Under the pieces are notes generated by a model that was not told where the DNA came from, made no database searches, and saw nothing but the letters and a program-made list of their open reading frames with translations. This document shows positions 10,659-21,402 of a stretch of DNA of 64,000 bases, one piece after another; within the stretch, counting starts at the first letter, position 1, and the number at the start of each line of letters is the position of its first letter. The DNA is from Cystobasidium ongulense. Lineage: Eukaryota > Basidiomycota > Cystobasidiomycetes > Cystobasidiales > Cystobasidiaceae. The translations under genes were made by a program, and so were the position numbers. The DNA lies in the NCBI GenBank assembly GCA_022835595.1, contig BQUP01000004.1:1240001-1304000 (forward strand), read 5' to 3'.

Positions 10659-13600
10659 TCATCCGACGAAATTGCCTGTTGTAGTAGGCAGGGGTTTGTG
10701 GCTTGGACCAGGGTTGGTATCGACGTCGTGGTCCATGTTGAAGAGACGCATGAGATCTGAAGTGGAACAAGGGCGAAGTACATAAGCTGCTGGCGGTTTC
10801 CAAAACGATGGTCAATTCCAACTCACCCTTAGTCGAGAGCCTATTAAGTTCCTTAACATTGCCTCCATCAATGGCAGCATCTGCAATAGCTTTCTTTTTC
10901 TCCCTGGCGGACGGTTCAAGTAGCTCATAAGTACTAGATACCTCTGATATCTCCCGGATAAAACAAGCTGCACTTACTGAAGCTCGAGAATCTTCTCCTC
11001 CACAGTCCCCGAGATTACGAATTTGAATATCTTCACTTCCTTTTTCTGCCCCATCCGATGTGCTCTATCAAAGGCTTGATTCTGTTGAGAGTTTTCTAAC
11101 AGTCAGCGGCCGTGAACGAATGGAGCCAAAGGCATTGAGACCCACCTCGATGGCTGGATTCCACCATAGATCGACCATGAAGACGGTTGAGCAGCATGTA
11201 AGATTCAGGCCTTGAGCACCAGCCTTGAGGGATACTAAGATGACGGTATATCTCGGATCATCTCGGATAGCAGTCAGCGATTCTTCTCTTTTCTTGCTGT
11301 GAGGTTATTGGAAAAGAGAAAATTGCAATTTGATCAGTCCTCGGGTTCGTAGACAAGGTTGCAGAATACCAGCGAGTATAGTAAGAACCTACCTGTCCAT
11401 GCTTCCTTGATCTGCCGAAGACAAATTAGGAAATACCCGTTCGTCAGTAAGCATTACCACCTTCAAAGCAGCAGGTGAAGAGAAGGCAAAGCAAAGAAAA
11501 GAACAGGAACTTACAAACGACAAACTTGATACCAGCCCTCTTCAGAAATGGTCTCAAAATATCAAAGAAACTAGTAAATTGAGAGAAAACAATAGCTTTT
11601 CTATCTGGATCTTCAACTTTCATTTGTTTCAATAATTCAATAATCTTAATAATCTTAGTAGAAGAATTGAATTCTGAATATCCTTTGAAAACTTCTTCAC
11701 ATTCTAAACAAAATTTACTTTCTTTCATCCTCGGTCGATACGATGTTTGACATAAGGTGCAAATCTTATTTGCGAAACCTACATTTCCAAAGGCAGCTAC
11801 TAGATCATCTAAATCATCGTCTGATAACGTGCCTTTTTCTTTGGCGTCGGTGGTTGGAGTTCGCGCGACCTTGACTTCGCGGTCTTCTCGATCGTTGCCT
11901 TTGTTGACTAGTGTAATACAAATGAAACAGGCAGACAAATGTCGCATTAGCCTCTATACCTGCTTAACGATTTTAAAGCGAAGTAAAAGTCTTACCGAGA
12001 TCGGGGTGATTGCAGATCTGACGCAATCGCAGCAGGAGAGTGAGCACAGCCATATATTCCTATTGTCCAGGAGGAATCATGTCTCCGTTAGCGGGTACTG
12101 TTCCTACATAGCTTCTCGCTGCCACCTACGCTGTTAATCGATCCAGACTTGAGGTATTTGTTAAACTCGAGTTGCACCCTAGCTTCCACCGCTTTATAGT
12201 ATTCCCTCTCTTCCCTGCGAGTGCGCGTACAAAGGATATTATCAGTCCACGTCTCTCTGCAGCTCACGAAGTGTTTGATTCTACGTACTGATCTAAGAAG
12301 TCAGTCTTGATGACAACAATAGTACGTGGGGGAAGGACAATGAGTGGTTTTCCATCTATCTGCATCGTTTTGGTTCTTCGTAACATTACGCTTGCGAGAA
12401 CGTAATGGAGTCGTTTCATAGCTAGGGTAGTTCTGCCACCTTTGAGCTAAGAAAAGAGAAGGGACCCCAAGGAAGCAATGTGCATGTCAGTCTACAAGAA
12501 GCGAGGATCCTAGCGTGCTGTACGGTAAGAAAGGCTTACAGGCGTTTCAATGCGAGATTTGAACCTGAATTGAGTAGAGATAGGATAGAAAACAGAGTCA
12601 GGTCAGCCTACCGTCAGATTTTGTGCGAGCAGTGAAGGAAAAGCTTTCAATCTTACTGAGTATAGTCATTCAAAGGCTTAACGGACGAGCCAAGGAATTG
12701 GAAAAGAGAGAAAATGTCCGTAATACCATTTTGTATTGGTGTTCCAGTCAGACTAAACAATGTTAAAGTCGGTTCTCAGCTAGATCTGCTTGGTGGCAAA
12801 TCAACAAGAGTTTGTATTTGACGTACCACCATCGATATTTAGCTTTGACACCGTAACAGGCTTTAGCGGTTGCATTGTTTCTGTTCTTGATGGTATGGGC
12901 CTGGAGCAGAATGCGAGAGTTAGAAAATCTCCAAAGACTGGAAAGGGGAATATTCTGGCCCCGGAACGCAGCTATTTACCTCATCAAGTATAACACGATG
13001 AAACTCGGCTTCTATCAGCGGACCGGGTTCTTGTTCTTCTTCTTCATCGTCATCATCATCATCATCATCATCATCATCTCCTTCGCCATCACTAGCATGC
13101 ACAAGGAAAGGAAGTCTGGTTTGTTTACTGGCACCAGCTTTCTTCGTCGTCGCCTTCTTTTTCTTCTTGCCTTTGGGATTGGGAAAATCGTTGCGCAATG
13201 TCTAGAAAGTAGATCGCTTTAGCTTCTGTCTGGTTGTGGCATGCATGCATGGCGATAGAACACGACATACCTCGTAATTTGTCAGAACTAGTATCATACA
13301 CGAAAATAGAAAGTCAGAAGAAGACATAGAAGTGTCACTGTGAAGAGAAGACTACGTACCAACATCGTATTTCATGAGTTTCCTAGCCTCTGCAGATATA
13401 CAAATGTACAATCAGTCTGAAGTAATCCTTCTAGTTGACTTAGACTGTTCCTCTTGCGGGCCAGATACAAAGAGGCTTGTTGTTTTAGTCGAACTCACCT
13501 TTGGTTCGTTTACCACCTTGATGAACTAAAACTCTCAAACGAGGTTCACAATTAGTCTTCTTTTCGATTTCATCTTTCCATTGAGGTAGCAACGAAACTG

Positions 13601-14938
13601 GAGCAACTATCAGAGTAGTCTTGGGTTTCGAATCTGGTCTATTTGCTAGAATTAGGGCGATACTTTGTACGGTCTAAATTCAAATGAAGACAGAAGAGCC
13701 GTCAGCGCCACTTAGGAAGCACGTGCATATTCCCTTCCAAAGAAAAGACATGCGGAGATGTCTGCGAGCACAACTTACCTTGCCCAATCCCATATCATCG
13801 GCTAAAATACCACCCCTTTTCTTCCCTTCCTCGCGTGATTTGAGCCAAGCTACACCTTCGATTTGATGTTTGAGGAGAGTGCATACCTGCCGTCGTCCGA
13901 AGCAGTATACATGCACATCAGATTACGCCCAGATGAAGGCATTCACTCAGACATGGCGAACGGAGAACTCACCAAACCTTCAGGTTGAGCAATTTCCTGT
14001 TCCACCTGAGTCATATCCGTGTAGATTTCTGCACATAGCGATTGTAGAGCTCCTTCTTGATCATTATTATCCATCAGAGCTTGGTTGAATTGATTCTCTT
14101 TTCCTTCTATCCGCTTGTTGATTTCGTCTACCAGTTTCGGGTCTAGTTCGCCACTCAATTCTGGGTCAACGCCTGCAAATACAGATGCCGGAATTAGTGC
14201 AGCGAAAGTAGTCAATCAGTCTATAGGCGTACTGTAGGCGTTTGGAGGCCGATAGCCTGCATGGCTAGAGTAGTGCGTGGGATCGTGAGGTCTTCCGATA
14301 GGTGTACCAAGTCCGGCTGCTTGTGGCTGAAACGAAGCGAGTATGCGAGCTTTGGCAGGGAGGTGTGCATATTGATCAGGTGAGGGTTTCTTGGGAGTAA
14401 AGGTAGGAGCTTTTATATTTGGTTGCCTATAGGTATTGAAGCTCGATGAAGATGGCTTCGCAGCTGTGTCCGTGTTCAGCTGGACTATGGAATCGCCCGA
14501 CGAGCTCGAGGTGATCTCGGTCAGAGGTAGACGTCCAGGCGAGAGAAAGTGCGACTGTGGAGCTTGCTGTTTGGCAGGGGGGCTGTCTTCAATCTCAATG
14601 ACCTGTGCCGGTTGTCTATATTGACCATGCTGTTGGCGTGCTGGGGGGATGTGCTGTCTGTGCTTCTGGTTGATGAACATGGAGTTCGCTGATGGCATTT
14701 TGGGTGGGACCAGCGTCGGGGGCACAGTGGTAGCCTGGCTGGACGAGGACACATGGCGAGAGGTGGAGGTGGAAGCTGAAGCTGATGAAGCAGAGGGAGC
14801 TGGCCGTGCAGACGGGTCGAGCATCTTCCTGAATCGCTCGTGCAGTGAGGGCAGCTCATCGTCCGACGAGCTGCTGTGGTCGAGCTCGACAGCTTTCTCG
14901 ACGGTGGGCACCCTGGATCTCCAAGAGTTGATGTCCAT
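10659..14938 (-). CDS. SNF2-family ATPase of the RAD5/RAD16/ULS1 group
   Basis: This is a large intron-rich gene. The N-terminus is long and disordered ([15 protein letters not shown] onward), with conserved coding resuming after an intron at about 14,225. Helicase motifs appear in order: [10 protein letters not shown], motif [13 protein letters not shown], the Ia block [15 protein letters not shown], motif II DEAHTIKN, motif [11 protein letters not shown], then the C-lobe [26 protein letters not shown] and [19 protein letters not shown]. Between the lobes lies [21 protein letters not shown], a reduced zinc or RING-like motif. An Asp/Glu-rich run interrupts the first lobe near 13,044-13,078. 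Family knowledge: these ATPases remodel DNA-protein complexes, some with SUMO or ubiquitin ligase activity. The ULS1/TTF2-like subgroup is my best guess. The last exon ends [21 protein letters not shown]. Exon borders between motifs were not all fixed. Confidence 0.85.
13044..13078. repeat. In-frame ATC/GAT microsatellite inside the SNF2 gene
   Basis: There are about eleven near-perfect trinucleotide units. Read on the minus strand they encode a run of Asp followed by Glu. It lies between helicase motifs Ia and II, in an insertion that also carries a Lys-rich cluster. Confidence 0.85.
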
Positions 14939-15602
14939 GATGGGATGCGAGCAGAGCCAGCCAGTGAACAGAGCAGTCGATGGAAAGGAGAAGAGATTGC
15001 GAAATAGATGTTGGCGTTGCTTTGGTCCACAAACACGCTTCAGTCACGTGATCCGTCCATAGCCAGGCCGGCTCGAGCAACCCATGGCAACCGCTCTGCT
15101 TTGAGCGCGTCCAAGACTGCAATGGGCAAGAACACATAGTCTCGTGTAGTATAGCAGCAGCACCCAACCAGCTGTGCCATGCTCTGGACTGGCCGAGTCT
15201 CGCTTCTCGCGGCAGGCGATTGAAGGATAGGCAGGCAATCATGGGGACCAGGAAGAGACGACATGGGTAGCAAGCAGTCAAGCAGAGTCGACGATTGCAA
15301 TATGAACAGCATCAGATCACACTTGTGCTCCCACGCCAACAATGGTTGACCGCCTTGCTGTCCGCCTGCACGCTTCCCATCATGGAAGTCAACAGAATGC
15401 TCGAGAAGGATCCAGTCAAGGCTCGAAGGGCCGAGTGACCGCTGGCAATTTGACGAGATCGTGGATGACTGACAAGAAGGGCTTTAAACACTGCTGAAGA
15501 GTTGATTGTTTCTCTTCTCTCCATTCAGACCCGGCACTCCATCCTTCCTAGCACTCGGGGCCTCCACACCCACCTACTCACAATCAATCCACCACCACCA
15601 CC
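14939..15602. promoter_or_regulatory. Divergent promoter region, SNF2 gene and BAG gene
   Basis: It is 664 bases between two ATG codons pointing away from each other. A palindromic CACGTG box lies at 15045-15050. The ORFs here (up to about 140 codons, antisense or overlapping the SNF2 start) have no domain features. Just before the BAG start is a run of CAC triplets. Confidence 0.4.
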
Positions 15603-16559
15603 ATGTTCTGCTCTCCGATCCAGCAAGTGGATCCATTCTCCTACTCGCACTGGTCCCCTGCTCCATCTCGCGGGTACAGGCAGTCCTGCCGTGATAGTCA
15701 TGCACGCGCAGTCCTCCAAGAACAAGCAAGACGAGAAGCTCTAGCTGAAAGAAGGGCCTATGAAGCATATATGAGAAAAGAAGCAGAGAGAAGGAGGGCT
15801 GCTGAGGAGGAAGCTGCAGCTGTTCAGTACAAGAAAGCAGTCATGGACAGGATAATAAGGGCTTACGCTGCTCAAGCTCAAGCGGAGCAGGAGGGACACC
15901 AAGCAGTTCATACACACCCTTTCCAGTACAAAATTCCAATTCTCTCAAACTCGACCTATGGAGCTGTATCAGGAAGTGATACACAGCCCGATGAACAGTC
16001 AGAAGATGACGAGGATCAGGAGGAGGCACATCATTCGGACAAAGCAACGACTTCTGAGCAACATTCAAGTGAATTCGCACGTGATCTTCAAGCCAACAAG
16101 CCGAAGATCAGCTATGAAGAAGCAGTAGCTATCGTACAAAAGCATGCGCAGATCGCAATCACTATCAGACGACGGCTGTCATCCTTGAATACGATCAGAG
16201 ACTCGTTTCAGGCACAACAGAGAGCTTTCAGACCTCCTCAGACGTGAGCTTCTTTGCTACCCTTCTTTCTTTTGTAGAAACGTATCTGACATTCCACTCA
16301 TGTTTCTGCACACAGTCTAGACTTTGACATTCGAAAGTCGCAAAAGGCAGGACAGCCAGTCCTTGCATACACACCGAACAATCGCCCTCTACAAGCATAC
16401 GAAGAGAGCCTCCTCCGTCTCTTAACGGATTTAGATGATGTCCCATCTGGAGGATTGACCAAAGTCAAGAATGAACGTAAAGCGCTAGCTAGAACAATCC
16501 AAAGTGAACTTGATAGGGTTGATAACTATAAGATGCGGCAATGGCAAGGAAGACGGTGA
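15603..16559 (+). CDS. BAG-domain protein (Hsp70 nucleotide-exchange co-chaperone)
   Basis: The exons 15603-16243 and 16316-16559 join in phase to 294 residues. Residues 35-95 form a charged, Arg/Glu/Ala-rich coiled coil (YMRKEAERRRAAEEEAAA). The middle is acidic. From about residue 180 (ISYEEAVAIVQKHAQIAITI) to the C-terminus the pattern matches a BAG domain split by a loop: the last helix reads LTKVKNERKALARTIQSELD, the conserved helix that contacts the Hsp70 ATPase domain. Known BAG proteins speed ADP release from Hsp70. No ubiquitin-like domain is present, unlike BAG1. The start has a good context, ACCACCACCATGTTC. The BAG call rests on helix pattern rather than search, so it is probable but not certain. 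Confidence 0.68.
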
Positions 16560-16751
16560 CAATGAGTGGCCAGAAGGAAGAAAAGCTCCATGTAACATAG
16601 CTACACGTGCATTTTTACCCTTGCATAGCATGCTGCAACCAATGTATACCTATTTACAAACATTGTTTCACCATGAGGCTACTACTACTAACGTCTAAAT
16701 CAGACATCACACTGCTACAATCCCAATTGCTCTAATGCTTCTATAGCTAAA

Positions 16752-19306
16752 TCAAGCCATCATCTGACTGTACATAGGCCTGATATCAGAGTAATCTGGT
16801 TGAGCATCGACTCCCTCCTCAAGTAGACCATAATACCATGTTGTATCGCGACCATCTTCCTCTCGAGTTGTGAAACCATTACCCCAGTGTCCGAATCGGT
16901 TATTCGCGTATGCGTATGTGTAATCATAATCTTCCCATCTTGGGTTCTCCATTTGTTCGATGAAGAGGCTGATTAATATAGCATTGGTTGGATCAAAGGC
17001 GTCAGTACGCGAAACATGCGATTCGGCAGGAGTTAGGATTGGAAAATACACTAACATTCGATTACCAGGATGCATGATAGGATCAGCAGCTTCTTGACCA
17101 GGTGGTTTAAACCAACTAGAACAAGTTTGAGCCCATGCTGTTCTTTTCAAATATAACTTAGCATGCTCGACAAAATCGTCAGCTGCTTTCTTCTTTATTT
17201 GCATCGACTCTATATTTTCTCTTTGGATTTTCTGAATTATTTTGATGAAACTTCGAGAGATGACGTCTATCATTGGTGCTCCTGATCCGTGGCCCTGGAG
17301 AAATTTGCAATAGTATAGATTGGCAAAGGATTGCTAGCAATTGAAACAGAAGAGGAACTTACGTTAGGTCCATACGGGCCGTAGTAGACGAAATACTATC
17401 AAGATGGTCCATAGACACTCAACTTTCCGAAGCAAACCATGAAAAATGCTTACTCGTACTCACATTTGGCATTTCAGCGACAGTCACAGCCATGTACGCC
17501 TCTACTGGATAGTCTTTCCATTTGTCTTGTAGGTTGACACCATTTGCGCCAATGATAGGGAATTTAGGTCGGAAGGTAGTATCGAACCCACTGTGTATAT
17601 TTTGAGAAGCTGGTCAGCATGCGCTGCTTCAAGGCAGAGTTTCAAGAGTAAAGCTTGCGTTGCACAAACGAAGATATCGACTTTCTCTTCCGTTCCATCA
17701 GGTTGAATAAATCCATCTTCGGTGATCTCCTTGAACATTTCGGTATAGGTCGTAACATTTGGTTCAAGGAGTGCTTCGAGATATCCCATACCAGGCGTTG
17801 GTCGACGACAGCCTACATTGAAAGTTGTAGGAACGATAGCTTTGATAAGTCTTTCATTATTTTGTAGACGTTGTCTCATGTCCTTGTTGGCATACTGAGG
17901 AAAAGGGCAGAGGAACAGCGCTCGTTAGCATCGAGAAGGGCCGTGATAGTCGAGGAGATCGGTAGGCATACTTCGAGGGAAGCTTTCTGCTCTGGTGTAC
18001 CTTGCACGATGAATTTAAAGCGTTGATTCAGCTCTGACTCCATCATCTTCCTGTATTTGAGACCATGTTTTGGGTCTTCGCGGAAGCGTTTCTTTTGCTC
18101 TTCGGTGTCTGAAAGCCGGTAATCTGATCAGTATCGCTTCCTCCTTCTTCGGCAAGAGAAGGTAGGCTTGCATTGGAAATTGGTGCCATTAGGCCCCGCG
18201 AATTGCTGGGCTGTGTAACGCAATCTCATTAGACTATATGGGCTTGTCCAGATTATAAGAGTTTCACCTACCGAAAGCGGCCGTGATCCATGTCGGGCTA
18301 CGAATCCAAGAGTATATTCTCTCAACCTCAGGCTGCATTGACGCTAGAATCTGGATACCACTGCTACCAGTACCGACTATAGCAATCTTCTTATCTTTCC
18401 AGTCCAGATCCTGCGGCCATCTCGCTGTGTGCACGAGAGTACCTTTAAACTTCTTCAAGGTTGGGATATTTGGCCATTTGTAACTGTTTAGAATGCCCGA
18501 AGCGTTTATGAATATATCGCCTTCATCGTCGAATTCCTTCCCGTCTGGACCTCGGATGGTCACTACCCATTTTGCACGGTCCGCATGCCATTCTGCCTTG
18601 ACTACTTCGTGCTCTAGGTTGATGTACTTGCCTAGCTTGTGATCTTCTACTATTTTGGCATAGTATTGCTGAGCAGATTGAACGACCAAAGTCAGCAAGG
18701 CAAGAAAGGATTGCTAAAGATGCGCGGGAGCTCATAGCCTACCTGGATCTCAGGAGCAGTCGCGTAAAAGTCTGACCAATCCGGGTTGGCTGCCCACGGA
18801 AGCTGGTAATTATGAGCAGGCACATCGCATCTAGAGCAAGCAATGGATGTTAGCATGATTTCCGACCTGCTTCGCTTCTGCGCCACCAGACGCATGTCCC
18901 GCCTCTGTCGTTACGCACCTGCAGCCGGGATAGGTGTTCCTTGATTAGTGATAGACGTTAGTCTCTCGTCTTCTTCCTTACAGCTGACAGGCACGCTCAC
19001 CAGAACCACGTCCCTCCGTATCTGCGAATCACATGATCAGCTTCATTCGCAGCATCGCATAGCTTCATGCACTCACCCGGATGCAACTTCATAGATGGTT
19101 AGATCCAGATTCTGACCAAGAGTGTCGACGTAGTGTGCCAGACAAATGCCTGAAATACCTGCGCCTACACAAATGACCTTTCTGTGGTGCAGAGTACCGC
19201 AAGGCTGATCGGGAATGGAGTAACCTCGGGCGTTGGTCGAAGGCCAGAGTTCTTCGCTGGGAGCAGACGAGGAAGCATGTCCGTTGACGCCGTTTGCAGC
19301 GACCAT
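16752..19306 (-). CDS. Baeyer-Villiger-type flavin monooxygenase
   Basis: Many short exons encode a class B flavoprotein that inserts oxygen next to ketones using NADPH. Seen in order: the first dinucleotide motif VGAGISGI (FAD), then YGGTWFWNTYPGCRCDVPAH assembled from two 21-base exons and their neighbours, the fingerprint FKGTLVHTARWP (FxGxxxHxxxW[P/D]) that distinguishes Baeyer-Villiger enzymes, the second dinucleotide motif GTGSSG (NADPH), and ATGFDTTFRPKFP near the C-terminal third. The protein ends in QPDYSDIRPMYSQMMA. The substrate is unknown. It sits beside a glutathione transferase and a second flavin monooxygenase, which suggests a local oxidation and detoxification group. It is expected to be cytosolic, since no signal peptide is seen. 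Confidence 0.9.
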
Positions 19307-19803
19307 GATGGTTGATGGCTAGCTATGAGGTGGATGAGTTTGAAAGAGCAAGCAAACAAGCCAGTGTGTCGGCATGTGACTGCCTATTCTCGAGGTCTCG
19401 CCACCATCTTCCTGACGGCCGCCGGGGTGCGGTTTGATAAGGTTCGATGGGATTGGAAAAGCCGGCAAGTGACACTTTTCCATTTGCATAAGCGTGTCTA
19501 TACGAGATTCATTTTGCGTAAATAGAAGCTGGCGCTTTGATGATGCGAATCGAAAAGCATCATCTCTTCATGCAAGCGAGCATCGTTCTGGCTGCCGCAG
19601 TCGTCTTCAATTTTGCTGGCAGACTGCCCAGACTCAAAGCCTGGCAGTAGTGTAGAAGCGTATTTCGAGGGCACGCAGAAACACAGACTAGCAGCTCCAG
19701 AAAGTGAAGAGATGTGGCTCTTCGAGGAAGTCCAGCAAGCCAACCGCACTTTTTTGCATCGTACATTATAACAGGGACCGTTTATCTTGGTACATCATTG
19801 GTA
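19307..19803. other. Spacer upstream of the Baeyer-Villiger gene
   Basis: It contains that gene's promoter and the 3' end of the glutathione transferase gene. No supported gene or repeat was seen. Confidence 0.35.
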
Positions 19804-20902
19804 CTACGAACTTGACAACGCGTACGGCAGCAACTCCTTCTCCGACACTAACCCAGTCGCCAACATAGCATCAAGCCATCTCTCAATATACGAAACCTCG
19901 GCGTGCTTCCAGACATTCTCCACGAGCTGTGGATTGGTCAAAGAATAAGCGTAGAAGCTGTGTGACTGTATCAGCTAAATATTCGTGGCATTGCGACCGT
20001 GACGACTCACGCGAAGAGTGCGAAATCTGCATGAGTTGCTTTGATTCCTGCCAGGAATTGTCCTTTACCGCCTAGACGTTGTCTATCACCCAGCATGCTG
20101 TCCACTACGGACAATCTGAAAAAGCACGCGCAGACACTTCAAGTTAGCCTGTATGCGAGCCTCGTTCTGCGGGTCTGTACACATACTCTCTTCTCGCCCG
20201 CGCATAGATGGCTTCGCACCACTTAGCATCCTTGCCCAGATCCGACAGTTCTTTCATCCGCGCTGGACCAACTTTTGATTCGAACCGAGCCCGACTTGCA
20301 GGATCGTGGGCAGGACCTTCTTCAGGAAACAAGGCAAAACTCTGTGCGTGTGGGAATGTATAGACGTCAGAGTATGATCTATTTCTGCAATCACAGACTA
20401 AACCACCTACAGGTGCCAATAATGCCGGTCTAATGACATTTGCGAAATCTATATTGACCCAGTGTTCTACAAAACGAGCGTAAGATTTGCCCATTTCGAC
20501 ATTCTGAAGGGAAGAATTGCCATCGGGTGAGAACAGTGAAGTTTGTCGGGTAGAGTAGGTCTCTTCCAGATAGCATGCGATATCGAACGAGTCAACAATA
20601 ATGCGTTCCTTGCCATTATCTTCGCGGACTATTAGTGTCTACATGGCCATTCCTGCGGAATGTAAGCTGGGGATACGGCATGGCAAGAGACAATGTATAA
20701 GGCTACTCGCTGGTATTGTAACTTTCTGTAACCCGAATCTTTCAGGAAGCTCCTTTTCCAATTGAGCAGACACCACAAATTCCTCTTTGTATTCCACTCC
20801 GAGCGTGCGTAGGTCCAGTAGCGTCTTCCATATATGCGGCGCGAACGCCAGGGGTTTGCCGCCCACCCCAAGAGACAGCTGGAGGAGGGTCAGCTGGACC
20901 AT
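19804..20902 (-). CDS. Glutathione S-transferase-like protein with a GC-AG intron
   Basis: The first exon (20902-20711) encodes the thioredoxin-like domain: MVQLTLLQLSLGVGGKPLAF, then HIWKTLLDLRTLGVEY. Continuing at 20638 gives QKVTIPTLIVRED and DSFDIACYLEETY, the VPxL-type cis-Pro site and the glutathione-binding Ser/Asp turn (DSFDIA). The C-terminal helical domain follows, with FVEHWVNIDFANVIRP and a closing THADFALFAFYAYSL...ERWLDAMLATG. The protein ends LPYALSSS. The general pattern resembles the fungal FuA/etherase-like transferases, which conjugate or reduce xenobiotics with glutathione; the class is inferred. One intron must be GC-AG for the fold to be intact. The gene is divergent from the flavin monooxygenase, about 500 bases away. 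Confidence 0.82.
20639..20710 (-). other. GC-AG intron in the glutathione transferase gene
   Basis: On the minus strand the 72 bases begin GCGAGT after ...ATACCA and end CATGTAG before ACACTAATA. Removal reads VTIP-TLIV in one frame. The nearby GTAGCC donor, one codon later, gives the wrong phase and a stop. Confidence 0.72.
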
Positions 20903-21402
20903 CGATGAACCTAGAGTGTGCGAGGCTGCGAGTGCAGGTGTAAATCAGGTATTTGGTCTGCTTTGGTCGATGGAGTTGTCAAGAAGATATGATAGGATTC
21001 AAGATGATGATGTAAAATGAAACATGTCGTGACAGTTCTAGGCTATGGCTGCCGATAACTTAAAGCCCAGTCCTCTTGTCACTTGATAGCCCGGAAGTCG
21101 TCGGCCGGCAGTAAAATCCGCTCAGGTACGATACGCGTGACTTTGAGCTTGAGGCGACAGATGGTAATTTGAAATATGAAGTTGCTTCTCAACGCCTTCA
21201 ACGAACTGCAGGCTTGCTCTTGGTCTTGACGCTTTTGATAGGCTTGGAGCGGTGCAGAAGACGATTCTGACGGAGAAAGCCTCAAAGCGTTCGCCCGCGA
21301 GTCGCCGCTAAGACGTGAAGACAGTCAGTTGGGCATATTCAAGCTTCACTACAATCCAAGCACAGTCGCTTGAGGACTGTGAACTAGAAGACTCACTCAG
21401 CC
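20903..21402. promoter_or_regulatory. Divergent promoter region, glutathione transferase and flavin monooxygenase
   Basis: Five hundred bases separate the two start codons, so the two detoxification genes may share control elements. No defined factor site could be assigned. Confidence 0.4.

Noticed and set aside
14856-15281. 141-codon minus-strand frame over the SNF2 start
   Set aside because: Overlaps the SNF2 first exon in another frame and shows no family features.
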